NCBI GenBank assembly: GCA_014529385.2
Contig: CM043967.1
Coordinates: forward strand, 135,231,182-135,295,181
Direction: 5' to 3'
DNA length: 64,000 bases
Origin: Adiantum capillus-veneris
Lineage: Eukaryota > Streptophyta > Polypodiopsida > Polypodiales > Pteridaceae
Every line of letters starts with the position of its first letter. Within the stretch, counting starts at the first letter, position 1. Shown piece by piece: positions 52,986-64,000 of this stretch. A program made the translations under genes and the position numbers. The notes under the pieces were generated by a model. That model had not been told where the DNA came from, made no database searches, and saw only the letters and a program-made list of their open reading frames with translations.

Positions 52986-53186
52986 AGGTATAGCTAGGAA
53001 GAAAGCTTGCGGGCAATAGGACACGAAGTTTTTGAGTAACTTTGGCTTGCAAAGCGGGGTTACCCATAGCTTGTTTCAACCTAGTAACAAGATAATTAAC
53101 AAACATGGGCGCATTATCATTAGCACCTTCATGTGAAAAATCAAAGCTATCAATGTTCATCTACTATCCTGGTTATTGTCAGCCAT
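52986..53186 (-). pseudogene. F2 gag N-terminal remnant
   Basis: It starts at the ATG at 53,184-53,186 with MADNNQ as in F. Near codon 10 a change removes the phase and a TGA follows. The DNA continues to align with F gag up to the C junction. Only the first tenth of gag remains. Confidence 0.75.
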
Positions 53187-53586
53187 GTTCATTAAACTTA
53201 TGTGTTTACTTAGTGTATGCTTTGGGAATTCAAAACCTTAGTTGCTACTCCTCTTAGCCTTTGAAATAGGAACTTAAGCATCTACACCCACAACTTGAAT
53301 TGGTTAATTATAGAGAGTAGTGGAGTGGGTCTAACATAGCAAAGTTGCCGAGGGATAGCTCCTTTCAGACTTCTTATGGCTCAATAATGGTGAAGCCGTA
53401 GGAAAATCTAAAAAGACTCCATTATTAAGACCAAAGCTCCCGAGGTGTGCACCATATCCCACATAGTGAGCTCAACAAACTCGATAATAGATCCCAGTCC
53501 CACATACCCTAATATAATTAACAAAATCAACCATTAATAGGCTACTTAAGGACCTCTCTCCTTAAGCAAGAAAAGAGAAACCAAAT

Positions 53587-53598
53587 TCTCTGATACCA
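53587..53598 (-). promoter_or_regulatory. Primer-binding site of F2 (initiator Met tRNA)
   Basis: The minus strand reads TGGTATCAGAGA, one base different from the F primer site. Confidence 0.88.
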
Positions 53599-53599
53599 A

Positions 53600-55422
53600 T
53601 GTAATGGAAATGGCCTATGAACTTTGAGAATAGCAAAATTAGGAGAATTTAAATAGATCATTTTTGTGAGGTTACTTTGTGAGCATAGCGAGTGAACTTA
53701 ATGGATGGTAGCAACATAAACATAGTATTTAGTTAAATTGGCATGAAAAATACTTTTGCAAGAGAGAGAAAGTTTAGAGAGCTTGGGAGGACCGGATTTA
53801 TGTGGAGCAGGTCCCCCCTCAAAAAGGCGTTTGTATTGTAGATTCTCCCATCAAGAGAGACTTGGTATAATACAATCTTTGTGTTCCTTGTGACCTTGGT
53901 GATGCTATGAAGATGGAAACCTTCATGCATCACACGCATAACATAGACTTCGTAAAAAGCATTAACCATCTCCATCCTCAGTCCCAAGGCCTCAAACACC
54001 TTCGAAGGTGGAGAGAGCTAGCGGGGAATGAGGAAGAAGAAAAATTCCGTAGGAGAAAAAAATAGTTCCTCACTTATCATCACTCTTCTTGCTAGCATAC
54101 ATAATAGCATAGTAATGAAGATGGAGAAGATGGAAAGCTTAAGCATCGAAGCATGGCTCTTGGTTAGATTTGCATTCCTCCATAGCCAAGAGTGTTGATG
54201 TAGGCACTCAACTTCTCAACAAGCTTGGAGAAGGAGGTGGAGTTCCTCTACTTTCACCAAGTGAGAACGAATGAAAAAAATGAGTGTGTGAGAGGTGTAT
54301 ACCCCCCAAGCATACCCCTTGCTTGCTTTGGGTGAGCCCTCCTTTTTGCTCAATTTTGAAGCTCATTGGACCCCTCTAAGGCTAGCCAATCACATGCGTA
54401 ATGCATTTCAAGCAACATGGGTTGCATTAGGACAAGTCTCCTCCTTACCCCTTTGAGAGAGAGAACTTGAAAATATCTAGATATTAATTGAATTGAACTA
54501 GACGCTGATTTGACCCCTCTTTAGCCAAGCCAATAGGATTCAAGCATACCATGTGGCTAAGCATAGGGAGAGCTTGACATGTGTCCATGTGCCCCTTGAG
54601 AAAGGGGGTGCCCTTTGGGTGAGTGGGAGGTTAAGTCAAAGATTCTCCTAACTTTGGGACTTTCCCCCTCCTTTGTAGGGTCTCTTTTGACTCAAGCACT
54701 TTACCCCCTATGCATGGGAAGCTTCTCAAGCACCTTTCTCATCAAGCATGACAAGCACCTCAAGCACCTCGGTCAGCAAGCACGATAAGCACCGCAAGCA
54801 CCTTAGTAAGCAAGCACTACAAGCACCTCAAGCACCTTAGTCGCCAAGCATGACAAGCACCTCAAGCATGTTAGTCACCAAGCATGAGAAGCATCTCAAG
54901 CTTGGGCGGGGTTCCCATCTCCAACATAGGCCTAGCTTGCATAAGATCTAAGAACTTTTAACACTAACCTTTGGAGGTCTTTAATGAAGCTAGCCCTAAG
55001 GTCTTTTGAGGTCCATTAGATGCAGGTTGCTCTTTGATAGACTACCTCCTTTTGGACCCCTATTGAGATATAGCCATCTCTCCTCTTGGTCCCCTGTTGA
55101 GATAAGTTTAAAAGCACTTATTGCACATTGCTCTTTGGTAGACCATCTCCTTTTGGAACCCTATTGAGTTGCAATCATTTCTCCTTTTGGTCCCCTATTG
55201 AAATATGTCTAGAATCACTTATTACATATTGGTCTTTGGTAGACCATCGCCTTTTGGACCCCTATTGAGATGTAACCGTCTCTCCTTTTGGTCCCCTACT
55301 GAGATAGGTGTAGAAACACATGTCTCTATTCTAGCTCTTGTTTCTGTTTATTCTCCCACATTAAATGATTAGTTTAATATGAGCAATTCATTTGGGTTAG
55401 CTAGATATTAGATTTTATGACA
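53600..55422 (-). repeat. 5' LTR of F2 (1,823 bp)
   Basis: On the plus strand it runs from TGTAATGGAAATGG to TTTTATGACA. It contains a diverged CAAGCACCTCAAGCA repeat block (54,725-54,900) and an extra repeated block near 55,020-55,300 (unit about 110 bp with TTGAGAT and CCTTTTGG-CCCCTA) not seen in F. Confidence 0.88.
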
Positions 55423-55444
55423 CCTTCTCTCCCTCTTAAAGCTC

Positions 55445-55491
<47 letters not shown>

Positions 55492-56389
55492 CACACACAC
55501 ACACACACACACAACCAATCTTTGGTGGAGTACTCCATCACTCGACAATTTTTGGAGATGACAGAGTGGACCGCAAGAGGGATCTACACAAGAGGAATGC
55601 AAGAAGACTCGACTGCTAGAGAAGCACAAGAGGTAATCTTCTACACAATCCCCCCCCGCCCCCAATCGTTTTAAACACACACATTAGAAAAGATAGATTC
55701 AAAGATTTGTACCTCTTGCATGTTTGGTGTAGGTGCTTGCTTGGTTGACCTCACTTTGCTTCTTTGATTTTTTGTTGTAAGTGTGTGATTAGTTTGTAGG
55801 TGCTTGCTTGCTTGGTGTGTGATTAGTTAGTAGGTGCTTGCTTGCTTTGTGTGTGATTAGGGAGAGAGAAGAAAGAGAGAGGAAAAGAGAGGGAGAAAGA
55901 GATAGATTGAATGGTTAATGTTAAAGTAGAGATAGATTGAATGGTTAATGTTAAAGTAGAGATATTAGCATAATGATTAACGTTAAATTAATATTTAAAT
56001 AGAGAGAAAAAAAGAGAGAGAAAAAGTTAAACATTACACATTAAACATCACACCTACACATTAAACTTCATGTATGTTTAATGTTAAATTAGTGTTAAAC
56101 TAGAGTGAATTGATGCATGAAACATGTTTATGTTAAATTAAAGAGAGAACAGAGAGAAAAAAAGTTAAACATTAGGAAAAGGAAAATAGAGAAAGTCATA
56201 AGTTAGAATGTGATAAATTGAACAATTAAAAAAGAGTTTAGAGAGAGATTATGAGAGAAAAAGTGTCATTTCAGTGTATGTCAAATTAGAGAGAGGAAAG
56301 AAGAGAGAGAGAAAGAGAAAGAGGGAAGAAAAGGGAGAGGAAAAGAGCGATTAGAGGAAGGAAAAGTGTTAAAATAGTGTAGATTAGAT
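55423..56389. other. Unassigned DNA with simple and short tandem repeats
   Basis: A (CT) tract of about 40 bp and an adjacent (CA) tract lie at 55,446-55,513. There is a repeat of about 34 bp with GTGTGTGATTAG and GTAGGTGCTTGCTTGC near 55,785-55,860. A 30-bp exact direct repeat (GAGATAGATTGAATGGTTAA...) lies near 55,900-55,960. No gene or known element is recognised. Confidence 0.7.
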
Positions 56390-56436
<47 letters not shown>

Positions 56437-56592
56437 TGAGAGAGAAAAGAAAGATCAGAGAGAGGAAAAGAGGGATAGAGGGTGTAGAGACAGTAGATAG
56501 AGGATGTAGAGAGAGGTAGTTAGATCATATATATATATATATATATATATTATAGAGAGAAACAAGGATAGAGTGTGTAGAGAGAGAGAGAC

Positions 56593-56641
<49 letters not shown>

Positions 56642-56849
56642 TCTAGATTAGGGGATAGAGAGAGTAGAGAGAGAGGGTAAAGATAGAGATTAAGTAGAGA
56701 GTAGATATATAAGGATAGGATTTAAAAGAAATTAGGGTGTAGAGAGAGGTGTGGATAGAGTAGATAGAGAGGGTGTAAAGATTAGGTAGAGAGGGAACAT
56801 ACGTAGCGAGTAGAAATTGACAGAGAGTACGGAGGGGGGGGGGGGGGGG

Positions 56850-56890
<41 letters not shown>

Positions 56891-56977
56891 TGAGAGAGAA
56901 AAGAAAGATCAGAGAGAGGAAAAGAGGGATAGAGGGTGTAGAGAGAGTAGATAGAGGATGTAGAGAGAGGTAGTTAG

Positions 56978-57019
<42 letters not shown>

Positions 57020-57055
57020 AGAGAAACAAGGATAGAGTGTGTAGAGAGAGAGACT

Positions 57056-57120
<65 letters not shown>

Positions 57121-57136
57121 GATAGATAGATAGATA
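56390..57136. repeat. GA/AT/poly-G microsatellite block with tandem duplication
   Basis: A segment X, a (GA) tract followed by AATGTGAGAGAGAAAAG... and an (AT) tract, occurs at about 56,393-56,636 and again at 56,853-57,136. Between them is segment Y (56,637-56,829, starting GTCAGTCTAGATTAGG), followed by about 20 G. A second Y copy lies at 61,721-61,912 on the other side of the LINE. The original locus was therefore X-Y-X-Y, and the LINE separates the second X from its Y. Confidence 0.85.
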
Positions 57137-57271
57137 GTTCTATTATCGTCCTGGGAGGTCAAATATGACCTATGGGACCAAATGAACATGTAACGTGGTG
57201 TGAGTGGAGTTCATAAGTGACTCTCGATGCTCAAAAATGGCTGAAATGAGCGTCGCAATAGAGATTCTACA

Positions 57272-60200
57272 TCATGGTTGAGAGAGGAAGGTATGTAGGG
57301 AGAGATCATGGCTGAATATATGGGGAAAAGAGGACCTAATGTGGTCAAAATCTGAGCACTCAAGTAGTGTGTGGTACTCACTCTCTCGCACTTGACGAGG
57401 GCATAAGGTGCAAAGTCGATGACACTCCTCGCCAGTGCCCCAACGTCCTGTCTCGCGGCGTAGAGAATGGGAGCTAAGACGAATGGAGGCAATGGTGCGG
57501 ATCGCACTCAACGGGATTGGCTCAAGGATGTAGGAATGGGTTCGGCTACCTCGTTCCGAGAAGAAGAGAGATTTGTAGTTTGGGGCAACGTGTGTGGTGT
57601 AATGGATGAAGTGAGAACCTCCGGATTTCTCCCAAGCCGTGATACATTGGCGTTGTAAGAAGGCCTCATTAACTTGGGAGTCGATTGACGCATCCTTGAC
57701 CAAGTGACATGCATCCCATCTTCCAAACCATTTCTTGATATCAAGCATCCACCCCGAACTTAGTATTTTGCTCTTGCATGTCTTTTGAACCATTTGACTT
57801 GCTTCATATGCGATTCTAGGAAGTTGATGCAAAGGGCTACGTTGTGTCTTACACATGTACTCCACAACCCTTTGCATGCCCAATACCTCAATGGGAAGCA
57901 ATCCGGACTCAAGAAGTAAGAGCATGTAGGGTGTTTGTGTATTGACTTGGAGAAAGTTGGTGAGAAAACGCTTTTGGACATTCTCAAACTCTTTCCAAGT
58001 AGACTTCCCGATGCTTCCACCCCACACCTCCACTCCATAAAGAAGCACCAGTGTCACCAATGTGTCAAAGAGGTACTTTTTGAGAGCCCAACACTTGATC
58101 TCTCCTGCATTGCACATGTTCTCAAATGCATAATAGGCCCTCTTTCCAGCTTCCAAGCGACGCATTGCACAATCCTTCCATTTATGATTGGATGGAACCT
58201 CAAGGCCAAGGTACTTGAAGTGATCTACCACTTCAAGTTTCTCATTGTTGTATACAATGCATGGATTTTCATCATTGAGGGTCTTTACAAGCATAACCTT
58301 GGTTTTGGATCCATTCACGATCAGCCCGCTATGTAGGCAAAAGCGTTCCAAGACACTCATAAGCTTTTGTGCATCTTCTAAGGTATGTGCCAAGAGCACT
58401 ACATCATCGGCATAAAGCAAAAGCATGATCACCGCATTTCCAATCTTAACCTCTTCTATGCCTTCTTGCTGCATAAAGTCAAGAACCATGCATTCCAATT
58501 CATCAATGAGTAGCCCAAAGAGGGTTGGGGAAAGTGGGCATCCTTGTTTGACACCAATAGTGCTTGCAAAAAATTCTGAAATTCCATCTCCCATACGTAA
58601 TCGACATATCACTTTTTGGTAGATGCGAAAGACTGCATGCATAAATTCTCTCGGCACTTGAAGGCTTTGCATACGTCTCCAAAGATTTCCTCGCGGTACC
58701 ATGTCAAAAGCTTTCTTGAAATCCACAAAGCAACAATACAACTTTTTTCCTTTCAATCGAGACGCTTCCATAAGAACTCGAAGAGTGACAAGGTGATCAA
58801 TAGTGCTATGATGTTTTCGAAAACCTGCTTGGCCAAGTGCACGTTTGCCATTCTTTTCAGCCCATTCACTTATCTTCATCTCCATGATACATCCAAATAA
58901 CTTTGCCATTCAAGAACCAACCATTATAGTGCGATAGTTGTTCACATTGTTTACATCTCCTCCTTTGTGCAAAGGTTTGATCCAATTTGCACTCCAATCA
59001 TGAGGCATGCCATACTGAAGTGCAAGGTTAAACATATCGCATATCCAATATCGTGTTTTCTTGCTTGTCCATTTAATCATTTCAGCCTTGACACCTTGAA
59101 GGTCACCTGCCTTGCGAGTAGCAAGTTTCTCAAGCGCGCGGCATACATCTTCAATGGTAAAGAAGGGAGACATAAACGGAAGGGAGCTACAACACTCCAT
59201 CTTATCAACATTGGGTTGCTCATAGAGGTTCTTACAATGCATATACATATCCTCAAGAGTCAAGTCACCAAAGCTCTCAACGCGCTTGCCTTTTAGATTT
59301 TGCCAAAACTTGCCACATGTATGTGCTTTCTCTTGTGCTAAAAGAAGTTGTTTTTTGACTTCCCACCTTCTCCTCTTCTTTTGAACAAGTGCTTTGTATG
59401 TGTGTGAACATTCCAAGTAAACTTCCTTGTCTTTGATTGCATCCAATCTTAGCAAGTGTTTTCGGGCTTGACTACATTCCATGTCAAACCATTTCTTCTT
59501 GGTGCTACCCTTCTTAGACCTTTTGCAAGACATGTGTTTCACCGAAAAGCATTCCTTCGCACAAGAGAAAATTACTTCTTTGAAAACTTTCCACTTGCAT
59601 TCTAATGTTGGGCTCTCTTGATGCTCTATCATGCTTAACATTTGGTCCACCATATTAGCATATATAAGTGCTCGTTTGAAGTCTAGACGTAGGTACAAAT
59701 GATTCACATCATGATTGGAGGCTACATGCTCGGGCCGTTTACCACACTTGAGGTCAATACATAACATCCTATGATCCGATTCCGGATTCCATTCACCAAG
59801 TGTAAATCTTTGTATGCATTCTAGAGTGGCTTCTGAGAACAACATATAGTCAATCACGGTAGCACCGTTGTGCTTTCTACATGTAAAGTCATTGGTGCCT
59901 TGCCATAGAGGTACACCATTTGCAATGAGCATTCCAGTACTATTGCACATATGTAGAAGTGACTTTCCATAGTGATCCACTTCTTTTGCATCATTAGAAC
60001 TTAGATTATACATGTATGAATCATCCATTCTTCTTGAGACATGCGGCATGTCTACTTGTTGTGTGTCGTGTTGTAACATATTTGTGCGAACATTCATGTC
60101 TCCAAAAACAATGACTTCACCTTGATCCTTGTAATGAGCAATGTCTTCCTCTAGTTCAACAAAGGGCTAATCTCTATCCATATTCAAGCAAGCATAAAAG

Positions 60201-60571
60201 TTGGAGTCATAGTGAGGTATGTAGCAACCGGCCACAAACATGACTTGACCATTTGGTGGACTGATTTTCAGCCATAAGTAGCGTTTATACTTATCTTCTT
60301 TGACAATGGAAACATCTTTCAAACCCTTTTTGGTCATACATGCTACGCCTCCTTGGCCTCTTCGTTGCTTTGCATTTTTGGCCCACATCAAAGAATGCAC
60401 ATCGTATTTGTCAAATCCAAGAATTCGTTGCGCATCATGCTCCCATGTTTCGACAAGAAGTATCACATCGGAGTCATTGGTAAGCTCATCAATGCCAATT
60501 CCCGCATTCCATGGATACCCGTTACAATTCCAAAAGCTTATTCGCAAGCGTGAGTTGGTCTCATAGATCAT
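57272..60571 (-). pseudogene. LINE ORF2: AP endonuclease, reverse transcriptase, CCHC
   Basis: The ATG at 60,569-60,571 starts 7 bp after ORF1. All parts share one phase, with stops at 60,167-60,169 (TAG) and 58,910-58,912 (TGA). The endonuclease covers about 60,560-59,740 (FWNCNGYPWNAG at the start, GDMNVRTN in the middle, then ATVIDYMLFS and PESDHRMLCIDL). The RT has NYRTIMVGS, QAGFRKHHSTIDHLVTLR, CCFVDFKKAFDMVPR, GVKQGCPLSPTLFGLLID and LLLYADDVVLLA (active site near 58,410). A Cys/His cluster (CTLCPRQVRESEYHTLLEC, near 57,350) ends the protein. It nicks target DNA and copies the LINE RNA at the nick. Confidence 0.93.
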
Positions 60572-60577
60572 GTGTCC

Positions 60578-61509
60578 CTATTTGTTGGGTGGACTTGCAT
60601 CCTCCTTAAGTGGATTTTCTTCTTGAGGTGATACCTTAACCTTCTTGCTTCTTTCCTCATATGCTTTGCGATGTACATTTTGTTGCATAGGAGTGCGATC
60701 CTGATATACATTACAACCTGTTCCTTTGAGGTAGATCCAACCATTGTCAAGGATGATCTTTCTCTTTACCTCATCAGCCATGGTACATACAATAGGTCTT
60801 TCTCCCGAGCGAGGGATCCTTGTTTTCCAACTCGATGTGCACCATAAGCCATGATTCCTGACATGCCAAAGTGTGTAGCAAAAAACTCTTCAATAGCAAC
60901 TGCAAGAGATTGGGGTGTTTCCATGCTTTCCTCCTTGATTCCACGAATGACGATGTTCTTTGAGCGTTTTTGTCGTTCGTGCAATTCTTAAGTGTCCACA
61001 TTCTCTACATTCTTTGCTTGGACAACGGCTTGCGTGATAGGAGATGTAGAAACCACATTATCCTTATATATATCAGCCCATGATTTGGATGCATTTCTCA
61101 TCTCACATACATCATGTCGTATTGTATCTATTGTTTCCTCTTTCAATACATGATCACTCTCAACTTTGCTCAAGCGCTCTTTCAATACATTCATGTCAAC
61201 AAGAGAGCGTTTACATTCTTGAACTTCATTCTCAAGATGCATCAAGCGTGTTGTTTGCATTTCAAGAACCTTCTTGAGGTGCTCATTCTCCACAATGAGA
61301 ACTCTTAAAGTACCATTCTCCATTGCAAGTGCGCACAACTCTTCACCTTGTTTGTTGACGGTTTCTTGTAACGAGATCAAGTAAGCCATGATCATTTCTC
61401 CCGTTGTTGTAGATGATGTGGTTGGATTAGCATCCAAATTCCTTGGAGATTTTGCATCATTCTCCATGGCGAATGTGGCTTTTCTACCCTTGCGAGTTTT
61501 GTTTGACAT
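60578..61509 (-). pseudogene. LINE ORF1: coiled coil and RNA-recognition domain
   Basis: The ATG is at 61,507-61,509 (MSNKTRKGRKATF). Residues about 40-140 form a heptad-rich coiled coil (LISLQETVNKQGEELCALAM, then LMHLENEVQECKRSL). After a TAA at 60,988-60,990 an RRM-like domain follows in the same phase (NIVIRGIKE, AHRVGK), and its C-terminal part (ADEVKRKIILDN) is reached by a -1 phase change near 60,790. This is the layout of L1 ORF1 proteins, which trimerise and bind RNA as chaperones. Confidence 0.88.
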
Positions 61510-61636
61510 TGCCTTCAAGTCAGCAACAAAAACACAAAGTTTTGACAGTTTTTTCAGTTCTGAGATGCTGTTACAGCAAAGCCTTCCATTACACAGAAAA
61601 ATTCTGTCTTTACATCAATGCGTAGAGGGCTTCGTG

Positions 61637-61640
<4 letters not shown>

Positions 61641-61725
<85 letters not shown>

Positions 61726-61908
61726 TCTAGATTAGGGGATAGAGAGAGTAGAGAGAGGGTAAAGATAGAGATTAAGTAGAGAGTAGATAGATAAGGATAG
61801 GATTTAAAAGAAATTAGGGTGTAGGGAGAGGTGTGGATAGAGTAGATAGAGAGGGTGTAAAGATTAGGTAGAGAGGGAACATACGTAGAGAGTAGAAATT
61901 GAGAGAGA

Positions 61909-61971
<63 letters not shown>

Positions 61972-62459
61972 ACATAGAGTGTAGAAATATGAGAGATCAC
62001 GTGGAGAGAGAGTCAAAATTAGGGGATAAAGAGAATAGAGAGAGAGTAGATATAGAGATTAGGTGGAGAGTAGATAGATAAACTTAGGATTTAGGAAGAG
62101 ATTAATGTGTAGAGAGAGGTGTGGATAGAGTAGATAGAGAGGTGTAAAGATTAGGTAGAGAGTGTAGATAGAGAGATTAGGTGTAGATAGAGGTAGAGTA
62201 CAAATAAAGAGAGTGTAGATAGAGAGATTAGGCATAGATAGAGAGAGTGAAGGGAAAGCAGAAATAAAGAGGGAGTAGAGGGAGAGTAGAAACAAAGAGA
62301 GTGTAGATAGAGAGATAGGCATAGAAAGAATGAGTAAAGGGAGAGTAGAGAGAGATTAGGATGTAGATAGAGGGAGTAGAAATAGAGATCGAGATTAGCT
62401 AGAGAGAAGTGTGGATAGAGGTTAGGGTGTAATGAGAGAGTAGAGAGAGGTTAGGATGT
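61641..62459. repeat. GA-rich microsatellite block right of the LINE
   Basis: A (GA) tract of about 80 bp, then segment Y (61,721-61,912) about 97% identical to 56,637-56,829, then another (GA) tract. Degenerate GATAGAGAGATTAGG-type repeats follow to about 62,460. No gene. Confidence 0.85.
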
Positions 62460-63849
62460 AGAGAAAGTGTAAAGTCTTCTCATCACACTTCTCTTATATA
62501 AGTTCATCACATATCCTACACCTTGAACAAGAGATTGGAACACACATTACGTACACATCCAACATGGATTTTATGGAGTCACATGATACTAGGACTGTAT
62601 AGCAAGAAAAAATAAATTAATAAACTCAAAATTGTTGAATCGCATTATCATAAGGAGCCAGTTCTCAACCTCTACTCCTAGCATAAATTGTTACTTCTAT
62701 TGTGTTTAAATTACATTCTACTGCAAATTTTGGTTTAATTAGATTGCTCTTTAGTCGCTGTATACATTGACTCTACGAGTCCCATAATTGTTTTTTAAGC
62801 CTCTAGTGATAATTTCTAGATAGTAGGGTTGTGATCCCTCTCTCAAGTCTAACTACACAAAGATTTTTAGTATCCAATATATCTCATGGTATTTTGCCAG
62901 GCATAGAATCAAAAGATGCATCCTACTATCACGTATTTCACGATTCAAAAGTTTCAAGTAGAGACTTTAGAAAGGTGAGTAGATGAGGACACTGCTAACC
63001 TTCTTAAACTCAATTCTTGCCTAGTACCGTGGACCACCTTCTAGAGCAAGATAAGTCCTTTCCTACTTTTACATGTATACTGTTAGTTTTTTTATAGTTA
63101 AAAAAAAGTTACATGAATTGATTGCATTGTATATTACCATCCCCCCCCCCCCCCCCCCCCCCCCCCAAGATCTATTAAAAGTCTTTCATTCTATTCAACC
63201 CTATGCACGAGACTATGTTCAAAACCTAGCCATGCATGTGATCTATCCAAAGGTCACACTAGTGATTGTTGACGGTTGGGTCAATGCACAACATAAATCA
63301 ACAAAGCCTTATTTTTTGAGAGTTGTGAAATGCTGTGGATTATGTTTATAGACATCATTTGTAATAAGTAGGTAGTCTTGTACCAGAAGCCCGGGTGCAA
63401 TGGCACCTCCAGATTGTACATACAAAGCCATTTGACCCCTCAAACTCTATTTTAGGTTTAACCTAAGGTGACCTTAGTATATAAGGTACCTAGGTCACTT
63501 TTGTAATTTTTTTTAATCATAATCATAGTTTTAAGCTGCCATCGACTGTGTGTGAGAGAGGAAGAGAGAGAGCGTGAGCTTCATCTTGGCACTACTTCCC
63601 GCTCGCTCATCACATTGGAGATCCAACTTCACCATTGCCCTAGCCTTAGCAAGAGCTACGCGACAATGCCAAGCATTCCTCGCGGAATGGAGTGAACGCA
63701 CTCGTGCATCTACGAGCTATTTGTGTTTGTAAGTGTATCAAACGATGTTTGTTTTCTGCGTGCAAGTAGCCATTAGAATTGTAGCGAAATAAGCTACACA
63801 TAGGTACTCATAGATTTCAGTTTAGAGCACTTTCAGACTTCGGATATGT
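62460..63849. other. Unassigned DNA with poly-C tract and a promoter-like segment
   Basis: No gene is recognised. A run of about 26 C lies at 63,141-63,166, and the open frame across it (63,073-63,351) is not supported. A TATA-like TATATAAG at 63,478-63,485 lies about 130 bp after a segment starting TGTACCAGAAGCCC, so this may be part of another LTR, into which the A-family LTR at 63,850 inserted. I could not confirm either edge. Confidence 0.5.
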
Positions 63850-64000
63850 TGTTGAGCCAGCAGAGGATCACACCCACATTTTTGCTCACACCCATCATTT
63901 TGTAACCATTGATTGTAATAAATGTCTTTCCGACATTAATTTTGATTTGAGCCATTCATTAAGTAACGGGACTCAATTGAGTTTCCAGCTTGTAATCCCG
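63850..64000 (+). repeat. First 151 bp of an A-family LTR, opposite orientation
   Basis: It starts TGTTGAGCCAGCAG and matches the reverse complement of 14,512-14,662 at 149 of 151 positions. The rest runs off the window. It is another recent insertion of the A family on the plus strand, either a full element or a solo LTR. Confidence 0.92.

Larger units (their letters stand above)
52986..55422 (-). mobile_element. Element F2: 5' end of an older F-family element
   Basis: On the minus strand: LTR (53,600-55,422), primer site, leader and the first about 65 codons of gag, all similar to F. It is joined to C at about 52,985, so this is a truncation or recombination junction. The LTR is longer and more diverged than those of F. 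Confidence 0.88.
57137..61640 (-). mobile_element. L1-like LINE inserted in a GA microsatellite
   Basis: A 4.5 kb element on the minus strand with ORF1 (coiled coil and RRM), ORF2 (endonuclease, RT, zinc knuckle), a 5' UTR of about 130 bp and a 3' UTR of about 135 bp. Both ends run into GA/GATA microsatellite. The 3' end in sense orientation passes from GACGATAATAGAAC into (TATC)n and (TC)n, with no poly-A tail. Three in-frame stops and one phase change show that it is inactive, but it is nearly full length. Confidence 0.9.

Noticed and set aside
55408-55680. Arg/Glu- or Ser/Leu-repeat ORFs over GA/CT tracts (also near 56,974, 61,388 and 61,722)
   Set aside because: These are translations of dinucleotide repeats and are present on both strands.
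63073-63351. Small protein with a proline run
   Set aside because: The prolines come from a pure C tract, and the flanking residues show no recognisable domain or codon signal.

Overview
This window is nuclear DNA of a land plant and appears to be almost entirely transposable elements. I found no host gene, rRNA, tRNA or CRISPR array that I can support. Evidence for a plant is the set of Ty3/gypsy LTR retrotransposons with plant-type primer-binding sites (tRNA-Asp-like and initiator-Met-like), an Athila/Tat-like pol gene, a Tat-like second RNase H, and an L1-like LINE. The LINE RT style and one unusual Ty3 lineage (element E) remind me of bryophyte, lycophyte or fern elements. That taxonomic guess is an inference and is weak.

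Most of the left three quarters is one deep nest, read from junctions where an LTR end (TG...CA) abuts a broken reading frame. G (46.9-49.4 kb, minus) is cut by H (plus, right end 46,853). H is cut by K (minus, right end 43,738), K by B (minus, right end 36,436), and B by E (minus, right end 32,416). E is cut twice: by F (complete, 16,150-24,922, minus) and by A (minus, right end 14,662, running off the left edge). G is also cut on its other side by C (plus, LTR 49,442-50,358), which is joined at about 52,985 to F2, a remnant of an F-family element (LTR 53,600-55,422). The right end holds a GA-rich microsatellite block with an L1-like LINE inserted in it (57,137-61,640). After that comes unassigned sequence, then the first 151 bp of an A-family LTR in opposite orientation (63,850-64,000).

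Element A is the largest and best preserved coding unit. In sense order it reads: LTR, tRNA-Asp-like PBS, long leader, gag, protease, linker, RT, RNase H, a duplicated integrase zinc-binding module, integrase, a second retropepsin-like domain, a Trp/Lys-repeat tail, and a long 3' noncoding region.

The most unusual signal is not a gene. Elements A, B and C share LTR length (about 920-935 bp) and a tRNA-Asp-like PBS, and A and B share the gag N-terminus. Each carries a family-specific perfect DNA palindrome of 20-24 bp, centred on CG|CG, repeated at about 280 bp spacing in the leader, and in A also in the 3' noncoding region. The three palindromes differ in sequence, yet spacing, CGCG centre and location agree. 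Within each array the palindrome is far better conserved than the DNA between copies. I infer a functional, fast-diverging cis element: a protein-binding site, an RNA dimerisation or packaging site, or a silencing or anti-silencing site.

Most coding regions are broken. By reading-frame phase nearly every frameshift I could follow is a net 1-nt loss, and many stops look like C-to-T changes at CG or CHG sites. This fits methylation-driven decay plus small deletions, with homopolymer undercalling in the assembly as a serious alternative.
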